Below are positions 1 through 22,120 of a stretch of DNA of 64,000 nucleotides, piece by piece. The DNA is from Rhodococcus rhodochrous (GTDB taxonomy: Bacteria; Actinomycetota; Actinomycetes; Mycobacteriales; Mycobacteriaceae): assembly GCF_900187265.1 (NCBI RefSeq), contig NZ_LT906450.1:1231444-1295443 (forward strand), in the 5' to 3' direction. The notes beneath the pieces are model-generated. The model was not told where the DNA came from, made no database searches, and saw only the letters and a list, made by a program, of their open reading frames with translations. A program made the position numbers and the translations under genes. Numbering within the stretch: position 1 is the first letter of the stretch; each line of letters starts with the position of its first letter.

Positions 1-9756
<9,756 letters not shown>

Positions 9757-9775
9757 TATGGTTAGCCTAACCATG
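9757..9775. promoter_or_regulatory. IdeR/DtxR-type iron box
   Basis: The 13-bp core GGTTAGCCTAACC (9760-9772) is identical to the centre of the 19-bp IdeR/DtxR consensus TTAGGTTAGSCTAACCTAA, and the palindrome extends to 17 bp (9758-9774). It lies 58 nt upstream of the second NRPS start and overlaps a TANNNT-type -10 hexamer (TATGGT, 9757-9762). Iron-loaded IdeR bound here would block transcription. This implies that the downstream NRPS, binding protein and exporter have their own iron-repressed promoter, in addition to any read-through from the first NRPS. Confidence 0.85.
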
Positions 9776-9832
9776 AGCTGGTCGGTATGCGCCCGCGGCT
9801 CGTCGCGGCATCCGTGGGAGAGAGAAAATTCG

Positions 9833-12800
9833 ATGCAGTCGGTGTACCCCGTCACGCGTGCGCAGCGGACCATCTATTTCGGTCATCAGCTCGACGCCAC
9901 CGGGCACCTCTACAACACCGGCATGTACACCGAGACCATCGGTGACGACATCGACATCGACCGGATGATCACGGCGATCCACTCGGTGCTCGACGTCGCG
10001 GAGACCCTGCACGTCAACTTCGACGTCGACGCCGACGGCAACGTCGTCCAGATCCCGCGCGCGACCCGCGAGTGGGACCTGCCCGTCATCGACTTCCGCG
10101 GCGAGGACGACCCGGCGGCGGCGTCCGACCGCTGGATGCGCGAGACGATGAACGAACCGCAGGATCTCGCCCGCGACCTGCTGTTCCGATTCGCCATCCA
10201 TCGCCTGGCCGACGACACGGTGCGGCTGTACCAGCAGTACCACCACATCGTGAACGACGGCTACGGCATCGGCCTCGCGACCACCGCGATGACCAAGGCG
10301 TACGTCGAAGGCAAGGGCCCCGACCGCGCCGCGGAATGGACCCTCGAACGGTACGTGCGCGTCGACGAGGAGTACGTCGCGAGCGAACAGCGCGAACTCG
10401 ACCGTCGCTACTGGCTCGACGAACTCGCCGACCTCCCGCAGGTGACGCGTCTGCTCGGCTCGGGTCGCTTGTCGAGCCCCGGCGAACTCGTCGCCTGGTC
10501 ACACATCGATGCCGACGGACGCGGCCGGCTCGAGCGGTACGCCAAGGCGCATGGGACCCGGCTCGCCACCGTGCTCATCGCACTGCTCGGCGCCTATCTG
10601 GCCCGGGCCACCCGACGCCGTGACGTGGTGATCAGCCTGCCCACGACCGCGCGCGGCACCCGCGAACTGCGCACCGTGCCCGCGATGGTCGCCAGCGTCC
10701 TGCCCCTGCGTTTCGATGTCCCCGACGACGCGCGCCTGGCCGACGTCGCCGAGGTGATCGACGGCAAACTGCTCGGCCTGCTCAAGCACGGCCGGTACCG
10801 CGGTGAGGATCTCGGTCGCGAACTCGCCGACATCGACCCGGACTGGCGACCCCCGACCGTGGGCGTGAACATCATGCCCGCCTCCGTCTCGCGGTACTCG
10901 GTCGGCCGGGAATCGCAGGCGCACATGCTGTCCTCCGGCCCGGTCGGCGAACTCGAATTCATCGTGGTGCTCGAGAAGGCCGGGCACCCGATCGAGATCG
11001 GACTGCGCGGCCACGCCGACGACGCACCGCTCGCGCAGCGCTGCGCCGCCGACCTCGACGACTTCCTCACCGCAATCCTCGCCGACCTCGACGCACCGCT
11101 CGGCACCTTCGACGTCGCCCCGGCACCGTCGATCACCGAGGGCCCCGAGGCCGATCACATCGGCGTTGCCGTCGGGCACGAGGACACCACCGCAGGTCCG
11201 CTCGCGCTCATGCCGGCCACCGTGCGGCGCCGCGACGCCGGACGCGCCGTGGACGCCGACCTGCGCGAATACCGCATCCCGGCTCCGGAGGACCTCACCG
11301 AGGACGCCGTGGTCGCCGCCGTCTCCGCCGTGGTCGAGCACCACCCGGCGCTGCGGACGACCCTCACAGCACCGGCTCCGGTGCTGTGGTTGCTGTCCGT
11401 GAACGACTCCGCTGCCGTCGACGCCCGGGCCCTCGTCGCAAGCGCCGCGCTGCCCGCGGGAACCGCGACTGCCGACCTGCCCCTGCGCCCTGATGCCACC
11501 GCCGGCCGGATCCTGACCGCGGTGCGGCTCACCGGTGCGGACGAGGCCGCCGGGGAACTGGTGTTCCTCGCTCCCGCCGGACTCGTCGACGAGACGTCCT
11601 GGTCGATCGTCACCGCCGATCTGCACCGCGCTCTGCGTGCCGCCCGGCGCGGTACGCCGATCGTGCTGCCGCCCGTGCCCACCTCACCCGCGACCCACGC
11701 CCGCGTCTTCACCGAGCAGGCCGCCTCGCCGCAGCGACTCGCCGAGCTTCCCGACTGGATGACCACCGTCGCCCCCGGCACCGAATTCGCTGCCGCGGTG
11801 GCCACCGGCCGCACACGGACTCCCGTGACCCTCACGCTGACCGACGACGAATTCGTCACGGCGACAACCTCGGTCGCCGGACTCGTCTCGGGCGACGCAA
11901 CCGACGTGTGGACGGCGGTGACCGCAGCTGCGGTCGCGAACACCCGCGAGGGCGCCGACGGTGACCTGCTCGTCGACGTCGTCCGCGACGGCCGCATCGC
12001 CCTGACCCCCGACGCCGACCTCACCCGCACCGTCGGCGCACTCGACTGGACGACGCCGGTGCGGCTGACGCTCGCCACCGATCCCCTCGACGCCCTGCGT
12101 GCCGCGAAGGAACGCCTGCGCACCGCCCCCGATCGGGGCATCGGCTGGCCGATGCTGCGCTACGCCAACGTCCAGGCCGGGCCGGCCCTCGCGCCGCTCG
12201 GACAGCCGCAGGTGCTCGTGCGGAGCGGGGGAGACCGCATCGGCAACTACCTGCTCGACATCCACATCGAACGGAGAACCGACGGCGCCGCCGTGCATCT
12301 CACCGCCGACGAGGCGCTCGCCCCCGAACTCGTGGCCCGGCTCGCCGAGGCATGGCGGGCAGCGTTCGACGACCTGCTCGGCCGCGCCGACGCCGCCTCG
12401 GGGCGTACCTCCCTCACCCCGTCCGATCTCGAGCACGTCACGCTCACGCAGGCCGAGATCGACCGCGTCGCACGCACTGCGCCCGTGCGGATCGAGGACA
12501 TCTGGCCGCTGTCGCCGCTGCAGCGCGGCCTGTACTTCCAGTCGGTCTTCGACTCGTCGAAGGACATCTACACCGCCCAGTTCTCGCTCGACTTCGGCCA
12601 CCGTCTCGACGTCGCGCGCCTGCGCCGCGCCGCAGCACGGTTGCTCGCCGAGAACCCCACCGTGCGTGCCGGTTTCACCGACGACGGTCTGGCCGATCCG
12701 GTGCAGTTCATCGGCGCCGCGGATCTCGAGGTGCCGTTCACCGAGGTCGACCTCTCCGACCTCGACCCGGCCGAACAACAGGCCCGCGCCGAGAAACTGA

Positions 12801-15800
12801 TCGAGGAGGATCGGCTGCAGCCGTTCGACCTCGCGTCCCCGCCGCTGTGGCGCATGCTGCTGCTGCACCTCGACGGCATCGACCGTCTCGTCGTCAACCG
12901 CGAATTCATCCTGTGGGACGGCTGGTCCGGCGCGCTGTTCGTCGATGAGCTTCTCGCCCGCTACGCCGGTGACGAGATCACCGCGTCCGAAGCGGGTTTC
13001 ACCGACTACCTGCAGTGGCTCGCCGCCCGCGACCGCGTCGCCGCCGAGCAGGCCTGGCGCGACGAGCTCGCCGGCTTCGACAAGCCCACGCTGCTCGCCG
13101 GTTCCACCCGCGACCGCGCCGCCATCGTGCCGCTGCGCATCGAGTCGTACATCGACGAGACACTCGCCGCGGCACTGCGCGACCGGGCCCGCAGCACGGG
13201 CGTCACCCTCAACGCGCTGATGAACGCCGTCGTCGGCCTGCTGCTCGCCGCCGAGTCCGGCAGCACCGACGTCGTGTTCGGCTCCACCGTCGCCGGGCGG
13301 CCCACCGAGATCGTCGGACTCGACCGCGTGATCGGCATGTTCCTCAACACCGTCCCGGTGCGGGTACGCCTGTCCGGTGCCGAGACCGTCGCGGACCTGC
13401 TGCGCCGCATGCAGGACGAGTACGCCGACCGCATGGAGTTCGAATATCTCGGACTCGGCGACATCCTCCGCGCCGTCGGCCACTCCGAACTGTTCGACAC
13501 CCTGTTCGTGCTGCAGAACTTCAAGGACGCCGACGAGATGGCCCGGCAGTCCGCGCGGCACGACATCGTCGCGGAGGACAGTCTCGACCACACGCACTAT
13601 CCCCTCGCGATCGTCGTGTCGCCGGGACGGACGATGCACGTCAAGATCGACTACCGGCCCGACGTCGTCGACGGCTCGCGTGCCCGGGCCCTGCACGACC
13701 GCTTCGTGGCGTTGCTCGAGTTCGTCGCCCGCGGAGTGGATCTGCCGGTCGCGTCCGTGCCGGCACTGACGGCCGCCGAGCACGCCGTCACCGATGCCCG
13801 GCTGCGCGCCGAGATCCCCGAGGTCGAGGACGTCACCGTCGCCGAGATGCTCATCGCGCGCGCCGCGACCGACGCCGACCGCATCGCCCTCGTCTCCGGT
13901 GAACAGAGCTGCACCTACGGCGAACTCGCCGGCCGCGTCGAAGCGCTCGCCCGCACCCTCATCGCCGGGGGAGCGGGGCCCGAGACCATCGTGTGCCTCG
14001 GCATGCCCCGCAGCATCGACACCGTCGTCGCGCTCTTCGCGATCCTGCGCACCGGTGCCGCCTACCTGCCGCTCGAACTCGACCAGCCCGACGAGCGTCT
14101 GCGCACCGTCATCGACGACGCGCAGCCGGCGCTGTTCCTCACCACGACCGCGGTGCAGAACCGTCTCGGCCTGCCCGCCGACCGCAGCATCCGCCTGGAC
14201 GAAGCGGTCGCGATGGAACTCGGCACCGCCGACACCGCGCCGCTGACCGACGCCGAACTCGGCGCGTTCGCCCCGGGCCGTCCGGGCCGGCTCGAGCACC
14301 CCGCCTACGTCATCTACACCTCCGGGTCCACCGGCAAGCCGAAGGGTGTGGTCACCCCCTATCGGGGCCTGACCAACATGCAGCGCAACCACCAGGACGA
14401 GATCTTCGATCCGGTGGTCTCGTCGGTGGACGGACGCCGGATGCGGGTCGCGCACACCGTGTCGTTCGCCTTCGACATGTCGTGGGAGGAACTGCTCTGG
14501 CTCGTCGAGGGTCACGAGGTGCACGTCTGCGACGAGGACCTGCGTCGCGACGCCACCGCGCTCGTCGAGTACTGCAACACCCACGCCATCGACGTCGTGA
14601 ACGTCACCCCCACCTACGCGACGCAGCTGATCGCGGACGGCATGCTCGACGAGGGGCCGGGACAGCACCGCCCGCCGCTCGTCCTGCTCGGCGGTGAGGC
14701 CGTGTCGGATTCGGTGTGGACGCGCCTGCGCGAGACCGACGGCACCCTCGGGTACAACCTCTACGGCCCCACCGAGTACACGATCAACACCCTCGGCGGT
14801 GGCACCGACGACAGCGCGACCCCCACGGTCGGCGTCCCGATCCGCGCGACCCGCGCCTACATCCTCGACCCGTGGCTGCGGCCCGTCGTCGACGGTGTCG
14901 TCGGCGAGTTGTACATCGCCGGTGTGGGTCTCGCACGCGGCTATCTGAACCGTTTCGGGCTCACCGCCGACCGGTTCGTCGCCGATCCGTGGTCGGCCGG
15001 TGGCCGCATGTACCGCACGGGCGACCTCATGCGCCTACGTCCGGACGGCAACCTCGACTATCTCGGCCGTGTCGACGACCAGGTCAAGATCCGCGGCTAC
15101 CGCGTCGAACTGCACGAGATCGCCGCCGTGCTCGAGGAGCACCCCGAGGTCGGCACCGCAGCGGTGATCGCCGTCGACGACCCGCTCGTGCCCGGAGCGA
15201 AAAGACTTGCCGCCTATGCGGTTCCGGCTGGCGACGGTGATCCGTCCGACCTGTCGTCGCGGCTCGTCGCACACCTGCGCGCCCAACTGCCCGACTACAT
15301 GGTCCCGGCCGGGGTGCAGCTCATCGACTCCGTGCCGATGACCGTCAACGGTAAGCTCGACACCCGCGCCCTGCCCGAACCGCAGGCCGCCACGGGCCTC
15401 GGTGGACGCGCCCCGCGCACCGGGACCGAGAAGGTCCTGTGCGAGGTCTTCGCCGACGTCCTCGGCATCGACGAGGTCGGCGCCGACGACGACTTCTTCG
15501 AACTCGGCGGGCACTCGATGATCGCCATGCGGATCGTCGGCCGCATCCGCTCCGAACTCGGCGTGGACGTCACCATCCGCGACCTGTTCGAGGCCCGCAG
15601 CGTCGAGGAACTCGCCCGCCGCATCCCTGGTGCCGCAGCGGCGCTCCCGCCGGTCACCGCGCGGACGCGCCCCGACCGGGTGCCGCTGTCGGCCGCCCAG
15701 GAACGCCTGTGGCTGCTGCAGCAACTGCAGGACGACAGCCTCGCCTACCACTACGCGCACGTCGCCCGCCTCGACGGTGAGGTGGACGCCGATGCCCTCG

Positions 15801-18800
15801 CTGCGGCGGTCGCCGACGTCGTGGAACGTCACGAGAGCCTGCGCACCGTCGTCGAGTCCGAGGACGGCGCGCCCTACCAGCGGATCCTGTCCACGCCCGA
15901 GGCCGTGCGCTTCGAACTGCACGAGACGGAATCCGAGGATGCCGTCCGGGCGTTGCTCACCGAGCGGCTCACCGCGTCGTTCGATCTGCGCACGGACCCG
16001 CCGCTGCGGGTCGTGCTGGTGCGCGTCGCACCCGACCGGCACGTCCTCGCGGTGGTGCTGCACCACATCGCGACCGACGAATGGTCGGACGCCCCGCTGC
16101 TCGGCGACCTCACCCGCGCCTACCTCGCCCGGTCGGCCGGTGCGGCACCCGAGTGGTCGCCGCTGCCCGTCCAGTACGCCGACTACACGCTGTGGCAGCG
16201 CGAACTGATCGAGGCCGGCCGGATCGACACCCAGATCGACTACTGGACCGACACTCTCGCGCAGCTGCCCGACGAGATCGTCCTGCCCACCGACCGGCCC
16301 CGCCCCGCGCGGCCGACCGGCGCGGCGGGCAACACCACCGCGACGGTCCCCGCCGACATCGCCGCCCGACTGCGTGCGGTCGCGGATGCCCGCGGCGGCA
16401 CGATGTTCATGGCTTTGCACGCGGCCTTCGCGGCACTGCTCTCGCGTCTCGGCGCGGGCGACGACATCGTCGTCGGCACCCCGGTCTCGGGCCGGTCCGA
16501 CACCGCCCTCGACGAACTCGTCGGTTTCTTCGTCAACACCCTCGTGCTGCGCACCGACCTGTCCGGCGAACCCACCTTCGCCGATCTCCTCGACCGGGTG
16601 CGCGAAACCGATCTCGCGGCGATGGCGCACCAGGAGGTGCCCTTCCAGCAGCTCGTCGAACGCCTCGCGCCGTCGCGCGTCGAGGGCCGGAACCCGCTGT
16701 TCCAGGTGATGGTGAGCTACCTGCAGCGCCCCGCGCAGCTGCCCGACCTGCTCGGTGTGCCCACCCGCTGGGAGCCGCTGAGCAACGTCCGCGCCAAGTT
16801 CGACCTCAATCTCACCTTCGTCGATGCCCCGGACACCGGTGAGGTCGCCGTGTCGGTGGAGTACGCCACCGACCTGTTCGACGCCACCACGGCCGACTCA
16901 TTGCTCGCTGCGCTGCTCACGCTGCTCGAGCAGGTCGCGAGCGCGCCCGAGGTCCGGATCGGCGACGTCGCGATCCTCGCCGCCGACGAGGCTGCGGGAC
17001 AGCTCGCCGTCGGTGCCGGTGAGCGCGTCGACTTCGCCCTCGTCCCGCTCGGTGAGGTGCTCGCCCGCAGCGCCGCCGAACACGCCGAACGCCCGGCGCT
17101 CGTCGCGGCCGACCACACCCTCACCCATGCCGCGCTCGATGCCGCCTCCAACCGCCTCGCCCGCGAACTCGTCGCGCTCGGTGCCGGTCCGGGCGCGATC
17201 GTCGCGGTCGCGGTGCCCCGCTCGGTGGAGCAGGTCGTCGCGATCCATGCCGTCGTGAAGTCCGGTGCGGCCTACCAGCCGATCGACACCACGCTGCCGG
17301 AGGCACGCATCGAGTACCTGCTCGGCGACGCACGTCCGCGAGTCGTGCTGACGCGCAGCGACATCGAACTGCCCGGCGAGCATCCGAGACTCGACCTCGA
17401 TGCCCCCGAGGTCCGTGCCCGCATCGGTGCCCGCGGCCCGGAGCCGGTCACCGACACCGACCGGATCGCGTCGCTCACCCTCGACCACCCGCTCTACGTC
17501 ATCTACACCTCGGGATCGACGGGTCTACCCAAGGGCGTTGCCGTGTCGCACCGCGCCGTGGCGAACCGGCTCGAATGGGTGCGCCGCGAACTGCCCGTCT
17601 CGCCCGACGACCGGGTGCTGCTGCGCACACCCGCGACCTTCGACGTGTCGGTGTGGGAGTTGTTCGCGCCGTTCGTCGACGGTGCGAGCGTCGTCGTCGG
17701 CGGACCCGACGCGCACCGCGATCCCGTCGAATCGGCTCGGTTGCTGCGCGACGGGAACATCACCGTCGCCCACTTCGTGCCGTCGATGCTCGAGGAGACC
17801 CTCGCCGTGCCCGCCACAGCGGACGCCGCGAGCCTGCGCCGCATCGTGTGCAGCGGTGAAGCACTGTCGCCGCGCACCGTCGAACGCGCGGCGAAGGTAG
17901 TCCCGCAGGTGAAGATCCACAACCTGTACGGCCCGACCGAAGCCGCCGTCGAGGTCACCCTCGACGCCGAGCCGGGTACCCGGATCGGTTCGCCCACACG
18001 AGGTTCCGTCATCGGCCGACCGGGCGCGAACGTGTGCCTGTACGTGCTCGACCGGTACCTGCGCCCCGTGCCGGCCGGCACCCCGGGTGAGCTGTACATC
18101 GGGGGAGCGCAGGTCGCGCAGGGTTACCTGCGGCGTCCGGCCCTCACCGCGCAGCGGTTCGTCGCCGACCCCTACGGCGACCCCGGTCGGAGGCTCTACC
18201 GCACCGGCGACCTCGCGCGCTGGGACGCCCGCGGTGACCTCGAATATCTCGGACGCGGCGACGACCAGATCAAGCTGCGCGGTCTGCGCATCGAACTCGG
18301 CGAACTCGAGGCAGCTCTCGACGCCGTCGACGGAGTGGCCCGTGCGGTGGCCGCGGTCAAACCCGGTCCCGCCGGGTCTGCCGGTTCGACCGGCACAAGC
18401 GACTCGGTGCTCGTCGGATACGTCGTTCCCGCATCAGAAGTCGCGGTGGATCCGGTGGCGGTGCGTGACGCACTCGTCGGACGTGTGCCCGACTACCTGC
18501 TGCCCGCACGGGTTCTCGTGATCGACGCGGTCCCGACCACCTTCAACGGCAAACTCGATCGTAGTGCTCTACCGGCACCGGAATTCGGCACCGGATCCGG
18601 ACGACAGCCGCGCACCGAATTCGAAGCAACGGTCGCGACACTGTTCGCCGACGCACTGGGACTCGACGAGGTCGGCATCGACGACGACTTCTTCGCCCTC
18701 GGCGGGCATTCACTCGCAGCGATCCGGCTCGTCAACGCGATCCGCTCGGAGCTCGGTGCAGATCTGGCCCTGCGCACGGTCTTCGACGCCCCGACCGTGG

Positions 18801-21800
18801 CGTCGCTCGCGCAGCGATGCGCGGGCGCCGGACAGGCGTCGCCGCGACCCGCGCTGGTCGCGGCCGATCCGCGACCTGCAATGGTGCCGTTGTCGTATGC
18901 GCAGCAACGCCTCTGGATCCTCGACCAGCTCGGAGCCCGCGGCGGCGTGTACAACGTGCCCGTCACGTGGCGGGTGCACGGACGCGTCGAGGCCCCGGCA
19001 CTCGAAGCGGCCGTGCGCGACGTCGTCCTGCGCCACGAGGCGCTGCGCACCGTCTTCCCGAGCGTGGACGGACAGGCCTACCAGCAGGTGCTCGCGCCCG
19101 ACGAGGTCCGCGTGATCGCCGACCACCGCTCGGTCGCCGCGGCCGATGTCCGCGATGCGCTGGCCGAGGCGATCGATCACCGCTTCGATCTGTCGGCCGA
19201 GCTGCCGGTACGGCTGTCGGTCCTCGACGCCGGGGACGACACCGTCGTGGCGCTTGTGATCCACCACATCGCCGTCGACGAGTGGTCGACCAAGGCGCTG
19301 CTCACCGATCTGGCGACCGCCTATGCGCTGCGGCAGGTGGGGCAGGCACCCGACTGGACACAGCCCGCCGTCCAGTACGCCGATTTCACGCTGTGGCAAC
19401 GCGACCTGCTCGGCGACCCGGCGGATGCGGAGTCGCTCGCCGCTCGTCAGCGCGCCTACTGGCGCGATGCCCTCGCCGGACTGCCCGAGGAACTGCCGCT
19501 GCCGGCCGATCGGACCCGTCCGGCCCGCACCTCCTATCGCGGTGGTGCGGTGCCGTTCGCGCTGGACCCGGAGATCGTGCGGGCACTGCGAGAAGTCGCA
19601 CGCGCACACGACGTCTCGATGTTCATGGTCGTGCAGGCCGCCGTGGCGGTGCTGCTCGCGGCCTACGGTGGTGGCGAGGACATCCCCCTCGGCACCCCGG
19701 TCTCCGGACGCGGCGACGCACAACTCGAGGATCTCGTCGGTTTCTTCCTCAACACCCTCGTACTGCGCACCGACCTGTCCGGCGACCCCACCGTCGCCGA
19801 ACTGCTCGACCGCATCCGCCGCACCGACCTCGAGGCGTTCGACCACCAGGACCTGCCGTTCGAGCAGGTCGTCGACGCGGTGCTCGGCTCCGACCGATCC
19901 GTCTCGCGCGCGCTGCACCCGCTGTTCCAGGTGATGATCGTCTATCTCGTCGAACCCGATCCGCGCAGTGCGGGCGGGCTCATGGCGGGTGTCACCCCCG
20001 AACCGCACCCGATGGAGACCTCGAAGTTCGACCTGTCCTTCGACCTCGTCGAATATGCGGGAACCGACACCGTCGTCGGTGTCGTCGAGTACAGCTCGGA
20101 CCTGTACGACCGCCGCACCGTCGAACGTCTCGCCGCCGGACTCGACCGGGTGCTGCGCACGCTGGCCGGGGGAGAGGCGCACCGGCGCCTGTCCGCCATC
20201 GACGTGCTGCCGGCCGACGAACGCGCACAACTCGAACGATGGCGGGCCACACCGGCACAGGCCACCGAGGCGGTCACCGTCGCGGACCTGTTCGACGAGG
20301 CGGTCGCCCGCCATCCGCACGAGACCGCGCTCGTAGCAGGCGATCTCGACCGGACCTTCGCCGACCTCGCGTCCAGGGTCCGCCGGTGGGCGCGCCTGCT
20401 CGTCGACCACGGTGTCGCTCCCGAGACCTGCGTCGCACTCGTGCTGCCCCGCACGGCCGACACGATCGCGGCGATGCTCGCAGTGCTCGTCTCCGGCGGC
20501 GCCTACGTCGCACTCGAACCGCGCACACCCACCGAGCGGCTCGCGACGATCCTCGACACAGCCGAGCCGGTCGTCGTGCTCACCACCGGAGAACTCGCGT
20601 CGTCGCTGCCCGCGGTGGACGCGCCGGTGCTCGCGCTCGACGACGAGGCGCTCGCCGAGCGGGTTGCCGGCTACGACGACGCCCCGCTGACCGACGCCGA
20701 CCGGCTCGCACCGCTGCGCGCCGATCACCCGGCCTACGTCGTGTACACCTCCGGGTCCACCGGCACACCCAAGGCGGTCCTCGCCCTGCACCGCGGCCTG
20801 ACCGCGCTGTTCCACAGTCACCGTGCCGACCTCTACGAGCCGACGCAGGCGCGGACCGGACGCGACCGGCTCCGGGTCGGTCACGCGTGGTCGTTCGCCT
20901 TCGACGCATCGTGGCAGCCGCAACTGTGGCTCTTCGACGGGCACGCCGTGCACGTCGTCGACGAGAAGGTCCAGCGCGACCCGGCCGAGATGGTCCGCGT
21001 CGCCCACGAATCCCGCTGGGACTTCGTCGAGGTCACCCCGTCGCACCTCGCGCAGCTGCTCGATCACGGACTCGCGGACGACGGACGGTGCCCCGCCTCG
21101 CTCGGTTTCGGTGGCGAGGCCGTCTCGCAGCCCATGTGGGATCGACTGCGCGGCCTGGACGGCGTGACCGCGTACAACCTCTACGGGCCGAGCGAGAGCA
21201 CCGTCGACGCACTCGTCGCACGGTCCTCGGACGCCGAGACGCCCGTGGCGGGCCGACCGGTGGCCGGCACCCGGGCCTACATCCTCGACCGGTGGATGCG
21301 TCCCGCGCCGATCGGCGTGGAGGGCGAGCTCTACCTCGCCGGTCGAGGACTGGCCCGCGGCTATCTCGCCGATCCGGGCCGCACCGCCGACCGCTTCGTC
21401 GCGGACACGATCGATCCGGAGTTCCCCGGCGACCGCATGTACCGCACGGGTGACCGGGCCCTGTGGATGCCCGACGGACACATCCGGTACCGCGGACGCG
21501 GCGACGACCAGGTCAAGATCCGCGGGTACCGGATCGAACCGGCCGAGATCGAGACCGTGCTCTCGTCGCGACCGGATGTCGCGACCGCCGTGGTTCTCGC
21601 CCGCACCGATCTCGGTGCGACGGCGCGCCTCGTCGCCTACGTCGTCCCGGCCGCCGGGCACACCCTCGACGCCGAGACCCTGCGACGCGCGGTCGCGCGG
21701 GTGCTGCCCGACTACATGGTGCCGTCGGCGACGGTCGTGCTCGACGCCCTGCCCACGCTCGCCAACGGCAAGATCGACCGCGCCGCGCTGCCGCGACCGG

Positions 21801-22120
21801 AACTCGCCCCGCGAGCGCACCGCGCACCGTCCACACCGGCCGAAGAACTGCTGTGCGCCCTCGCCTCCGAGGCCACCGGCGTCGAACAGGTCGGCGTCGA
21901 CGACGATCTGCTCGAACTCGGATGCGACAGCATCTCGGTGATGCGGATCCTGGGCGGACTGCGCGCGGCCGGATACGTGATCGACGCGGAGTCGATCTTC
22001 ACCGCCGGGTCGATCGGCGAACTCGCCGCGACCCTCCACGAGACCGAGATCCGCGACGCCGGGAACGGAGACCCGACCGACGGACCCACGAAGTGTTCTA
22101 CAGCAGAGGAGAATCGATGA
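9833..22120 (+). CDS. Siderophore NRPS: C-E*-C*-A-T-C-A-T-C-A-T, no thioesterase
   Basis: 4095-aa NRPS. The ATG at 9833 is chosen because GGGAGAGAG precedes it; an upstream in-frame ATG at 9758 lies inside the iron box. Domain order: C1 with intact HHIVNDG (137-143); an epimerization-like domain whose catalytic motif has decayed to PAGLVDE (581-587); C2 with EFILWDG (1024-1030) in place of HHxxxDG; A1; carrier LGGHS (Ser1895); C3 HHIATDE (2077); A2; carrier LGGHS (Ser2960); C4 HHIAVDE (3144); A3; carrier LGCDS (Ser4033); then only about 60 residues and a stop. Hand-read pockets: A1 DMENLGLINK, the known N5-hydroxyornithine code; A2 DVWHVSLVEK, serine-type; A3 DAQEGGLVDK, unassigned but with an A domain resembling A1. 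Release must occur without a fused thioesterase. The ATGA overlap with the next gene indicates translational coupling. Confidence 0.95.
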   Translation: MQSVYPVTRAQRTIYFGHQLDATGHLYNTGMYTETIGDDIDIDRMITAIHSVLDVAETLHVNFDVDADGNVVQIPRATREWDLPVIDFRGEDDPAAASDRWMRETMNEPQDLARDLLFRFAIHRLADDTVRLYQQYHHIVNDGYGIGLATTAMTKAYVEGKGPDRAAEWTLERYVRVDEEYVASEQRELDRRYWLDELADLPQVTRLLGSGRLSSPGELVAWSHIDADGRGRLERYAKAHGTRLATVLIALLGAYLARATRRRDVVISLPTTARGTRELRTVPAMVASVLPLRFDVPDDARLADVAEVIDGKLLGLLKHGRYRGEDLGRELADIDPDWRPPTVGVNIMPASVSRYSVGRESQAHMLSSGPVGELEFIVVLEKAGHPIEIGLRGHADDAPLAQRCAADLDDFLTAILADLDAPLGTFDVAPAPSITEGPEADHIGVAVGHEDTTAGPLALMPATVRRRDAGRAVDADLREYRIPAPEDLTEDAVVAAVSAVVEHHPALRTTLTAPAPVLWLLSVNDSAAVDARALVASAALPAGTATADLPLRPDATAGRILTAVRLTGADEAAGELVFLAPAGLVDETSWSIVTADLHRALRAARRGTPIVLPPVPTSPATHARVFTEQAASPQRLAELPDWMTTVAPGTEFAAAVATGRTRTPVTLTLTDDEFVTATTSVAGLVSGDATDVWTAVTAAAVANTREGADGDLLVDVVRDGRIALTPDADLTRTVGALDWTTPVRLTLATDPLDALRAAKERLRTAPDRGIGWPMLRYANVQAGPALAPLGQPQVLVRSGGDRIGNYLLDIHIERRTDGAAVHLTADEALAPELVARLAEAWRAAFDDLLGRADAASGRTSLTPSDLEHVTLTQAEIDRVARTAPVRIEDIWPLSPLQRGLYFQSVFDSSKDIYTAQFSLDFGHRLDVARLRRAAARLLAENPTVRAGFTDDGLADPVQFIGAADLEVPFTEVDLSDLDPAEQQARAEKLIEEDRLQPFDLASPPLWRMLLLHLDGIDRLVVNREFILWDGWSGALFVDELLARYAGDEITASEAGFTDYLQWLAARDRVAAEQAWRDELAGFDKPTLLAGSTRDRAAIVPLRIESYIDETLAAALRDRARSTGVTLNALMNAVVGLLLAAESGSTDVVFGSTVAGRPTEIVGLDRVIGMFLNTVPVRVRLSGAETVADLLRRMQDEYADRMEFEYLGLGDILRAVGHSELFDTLFVLQNFKDADEMARQSARHDIVAEDSLDHTHYPLAIVVSPGRTMHVKIDYRPDVVDGSRARALHDRFVALLEFVARGVDLPVASVPALTAAEHAVTDARLRAEIPEVEDVTVAEMLIARAATDADRIALVSGEQSCTYGELAGRVEALARTLIAGGAGPETIVCLGMPRSIDTVVALFAILRTGAAYLPLELDQPDERLRTVIDDAQPALFLTTTAVQNRLGLPADRSIRLDEAVAMELGTADTAPLTDAELGAFAPGRPGRLEHPAYVIYTSGSTGKPKGVVTPYRGLTNMQRNHQDEIFDPVVSSVDGRRMRVAHTVSFAFDMSWEELLWLVEGHEVHVCDEDLRRDATALVEYCNTHAIDVVNVTPTYATQLIADGMLDEGPGQHRPPLVLLGGEAVSDSVWTRLRETDGTLGYNLYGPTEYTINTLGGGTDDSATPTVGVPIRATRAYILDPWLRPVVDGVVGELYIAGVGLARGYLNRFGLTADRFVADPWSAGGRMYRTGDLMRLRPDGNLDYLGRVDDQVKIRGYRVELHEIAAVLEEHPEVGTAAVIAVDDPLVPGAKRLAAYAVPAGDGDPSDLSSRLVAHLRAQLPDYMVPAGVQLIDSVPMTVNGKLDTRALPEPQAATGLGGRAPRTGTEKVLCEVFADVLGIDEVGADDDFFELGGHSMIAMRIVGRIRSELGVDVTIRDLFEARSVEELARRIPGAAAALPPVTARTRPDRVPLSAAQERLWLLQQLQDDSLAYHYAHVARLDGEVDADALAAAVADVVERHESLRTVVESEDGAPYQRILSTPEAVRFELHETESEDAVRALLTERLTASFDLRTDPPLRVVLVRVAPDRHVLAVVLHHIATDEWSDAPLLGDLTRAYLARSAGAAPEWSPLPVQYADYTLWQRELIEAGRIDTQIDYWTDTLAQLPDEIVLPTDRPRPARPTGAAGNTTATVPADIAARLRAVADARGGTMFMALHAAFAALLSRLGAGDDIVVGTPVSGRSDTALDELVGFFVNTLVLRTDLSGEPTFADLLDRVRETDLAAMAHQEVPFQQLVERLAPSRVEGRNPLFQVMVSYLQRPAQLPDLLGVPTRWEPLSNVRAKFDLNLTFVDAPDTGEVAVSVEYATDLFDATTADSLLAALLTLLEQVASAPEVRIGDVAILAADEAAGQLAVGAGERVDFALVPLGEVLARSAAEHAERPALVAADHTLTHAALDAASNRLARELVALGAGPGAIVAVAVPRSVEQVVAIHAVVKSGAAYQPIDTTLPEARIEYLLGDARPRVVLTRSDIELPGEHPRLDLDAPEVRARIGARGPEPVTDTDRIASLTLDHPLYVIYTSGSTGLPKGVAVSHRAVANRLEWVRRELPVSPDDRVLLRTPATFDVSVWELFAPFVDGASVVVGGPDAHRDPVESARLLRDGNITVAHFVPSMLEETLAVPATADAASLRRIVCSGEALSPRTVERAAKVVPQVKIHNLYGPTEAAVEVTLDAEPGTRIGSPTRGSVIGRPGANVCLYVLDRYLRPVPAGTPGELYIGGAQVAQGYLRRPALTAQRFVADPYGDPGRRLYRTGDLARWDARGDLEYLGRGDDQIKLRGLRIELGELEAALDAVDGVARAVAAVKPGPAGSAGSTGTSDSVLVGYVVPASEVAVDPVAVRDALVGRVPDYLLPARVLVIDAVPTTFNGKLDRSALPAPEFGTGSGRQPRTEFEATVATLFADALGLDEVGIDDDFFALGGHSLAAIRLVNAIRSELGADLALRTVFDAPTVASLAQRCAGAGQASPRPALVAADPRPAMVPLSYAQQRLWILDQLGARGGVYNVPVTWRVHGRVEAPALEAAVRDVVLRHEALRTVFPSVDGQAYQQVLAPDEVRVIADHRSVAAADVRDALAEAIDHRFDLSAELPVRLSVLDAGDDTVVALVIHHIAVDEWSTKALLTDLATAYALRQVGQAPDWTQPAVQYADFTLWQRDLLGDPADAESLAARQRAYWRDALAGLPEELPLPADRTRPARTSYRGGAVPFALDPEIVRALREVARAHDVSMFMVVQAAVAVLLAAYGGGEDIPLGTPVSGRGDAQLEDLVGFFLNTLVLRTDLSGDPTVAELLDRIRRTDLEAFDHQDLPFEQVVDAVLGSDRSVSRALHPLFQVMIVYLVEPDPRSAGGLMAGVTPEPHPMETSKFDLSFDLVEYAGTDTVVGVVEYSSDLYDRRTVERLAAGLDRVLRTLAGGEAHRRLSAIDVLPADERAQLERWRATPAQATEAVTVADLFDEAVARHPHETALVAGDLDRTFADLASRVRRWARLLVDHGVAPETCVALVLPRTADTIAAMLAVLVSGGAYVALEPRTPTERLATILDTAEPVVVLTTGELASSLPAVDAPVLALDDEALAERVAGYDDAPLTDADRLAPLRADHPAYVVYTSGSTGTPKAVLALHRGLTALFHSHRADLYEPTQARTGRDRLRVGHAWSFAFDASWQPQLWLFDGHAVHVVDEKVQRDPAEMVRVAHESRWDFVEVTPSHLAQLLDHGLADDGRCPASLGFGGEAVSQPMWDRLRGLDGVTAYNLYGPSESTVDALVARSSDAETPVAGRPVAGTRAYILDRWMRPAPIGVEGELYLAGRGLARGYLADPGRTADRFVADTIDPEFPGDRMYRTGDRALWMPDGHIRYRGRGDDQVKIRGYRIEPAEIETVLSSRPDVATAVVLARTDLGATARLVAYVVPAAGHTLDAETLRRAVARVLPDYMVPSATVVLDALPTLANGKIDRAALPRPELAPRAHRAPSTPAEELLCALASEATGVEQVGVDDDLLELGCDSISVMRILGGLRAAGYVIDAESIFTAGSIGELAATLHETEIRDAGNGDPTDGPTKCSTAEENR

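Noticed and set aside
9758-9832. Upstream ATG start for the second NRPS
   Set aside because: It lies inside the iron box and lacks a ribosome site, while ATG 9833 has GGGAGAGAG and matches the usual C-domain start (YPVTRAQ).
18710-22039. Long open frame on the minus strand (over 1100 codons) opposite the second NRPS
   Set aside because: It is antisense to clear NRPS domains, is rich in Gly/Arg/Asp as expected from the reverse strand of high-GC coding DNA, and has no recognisable domain.
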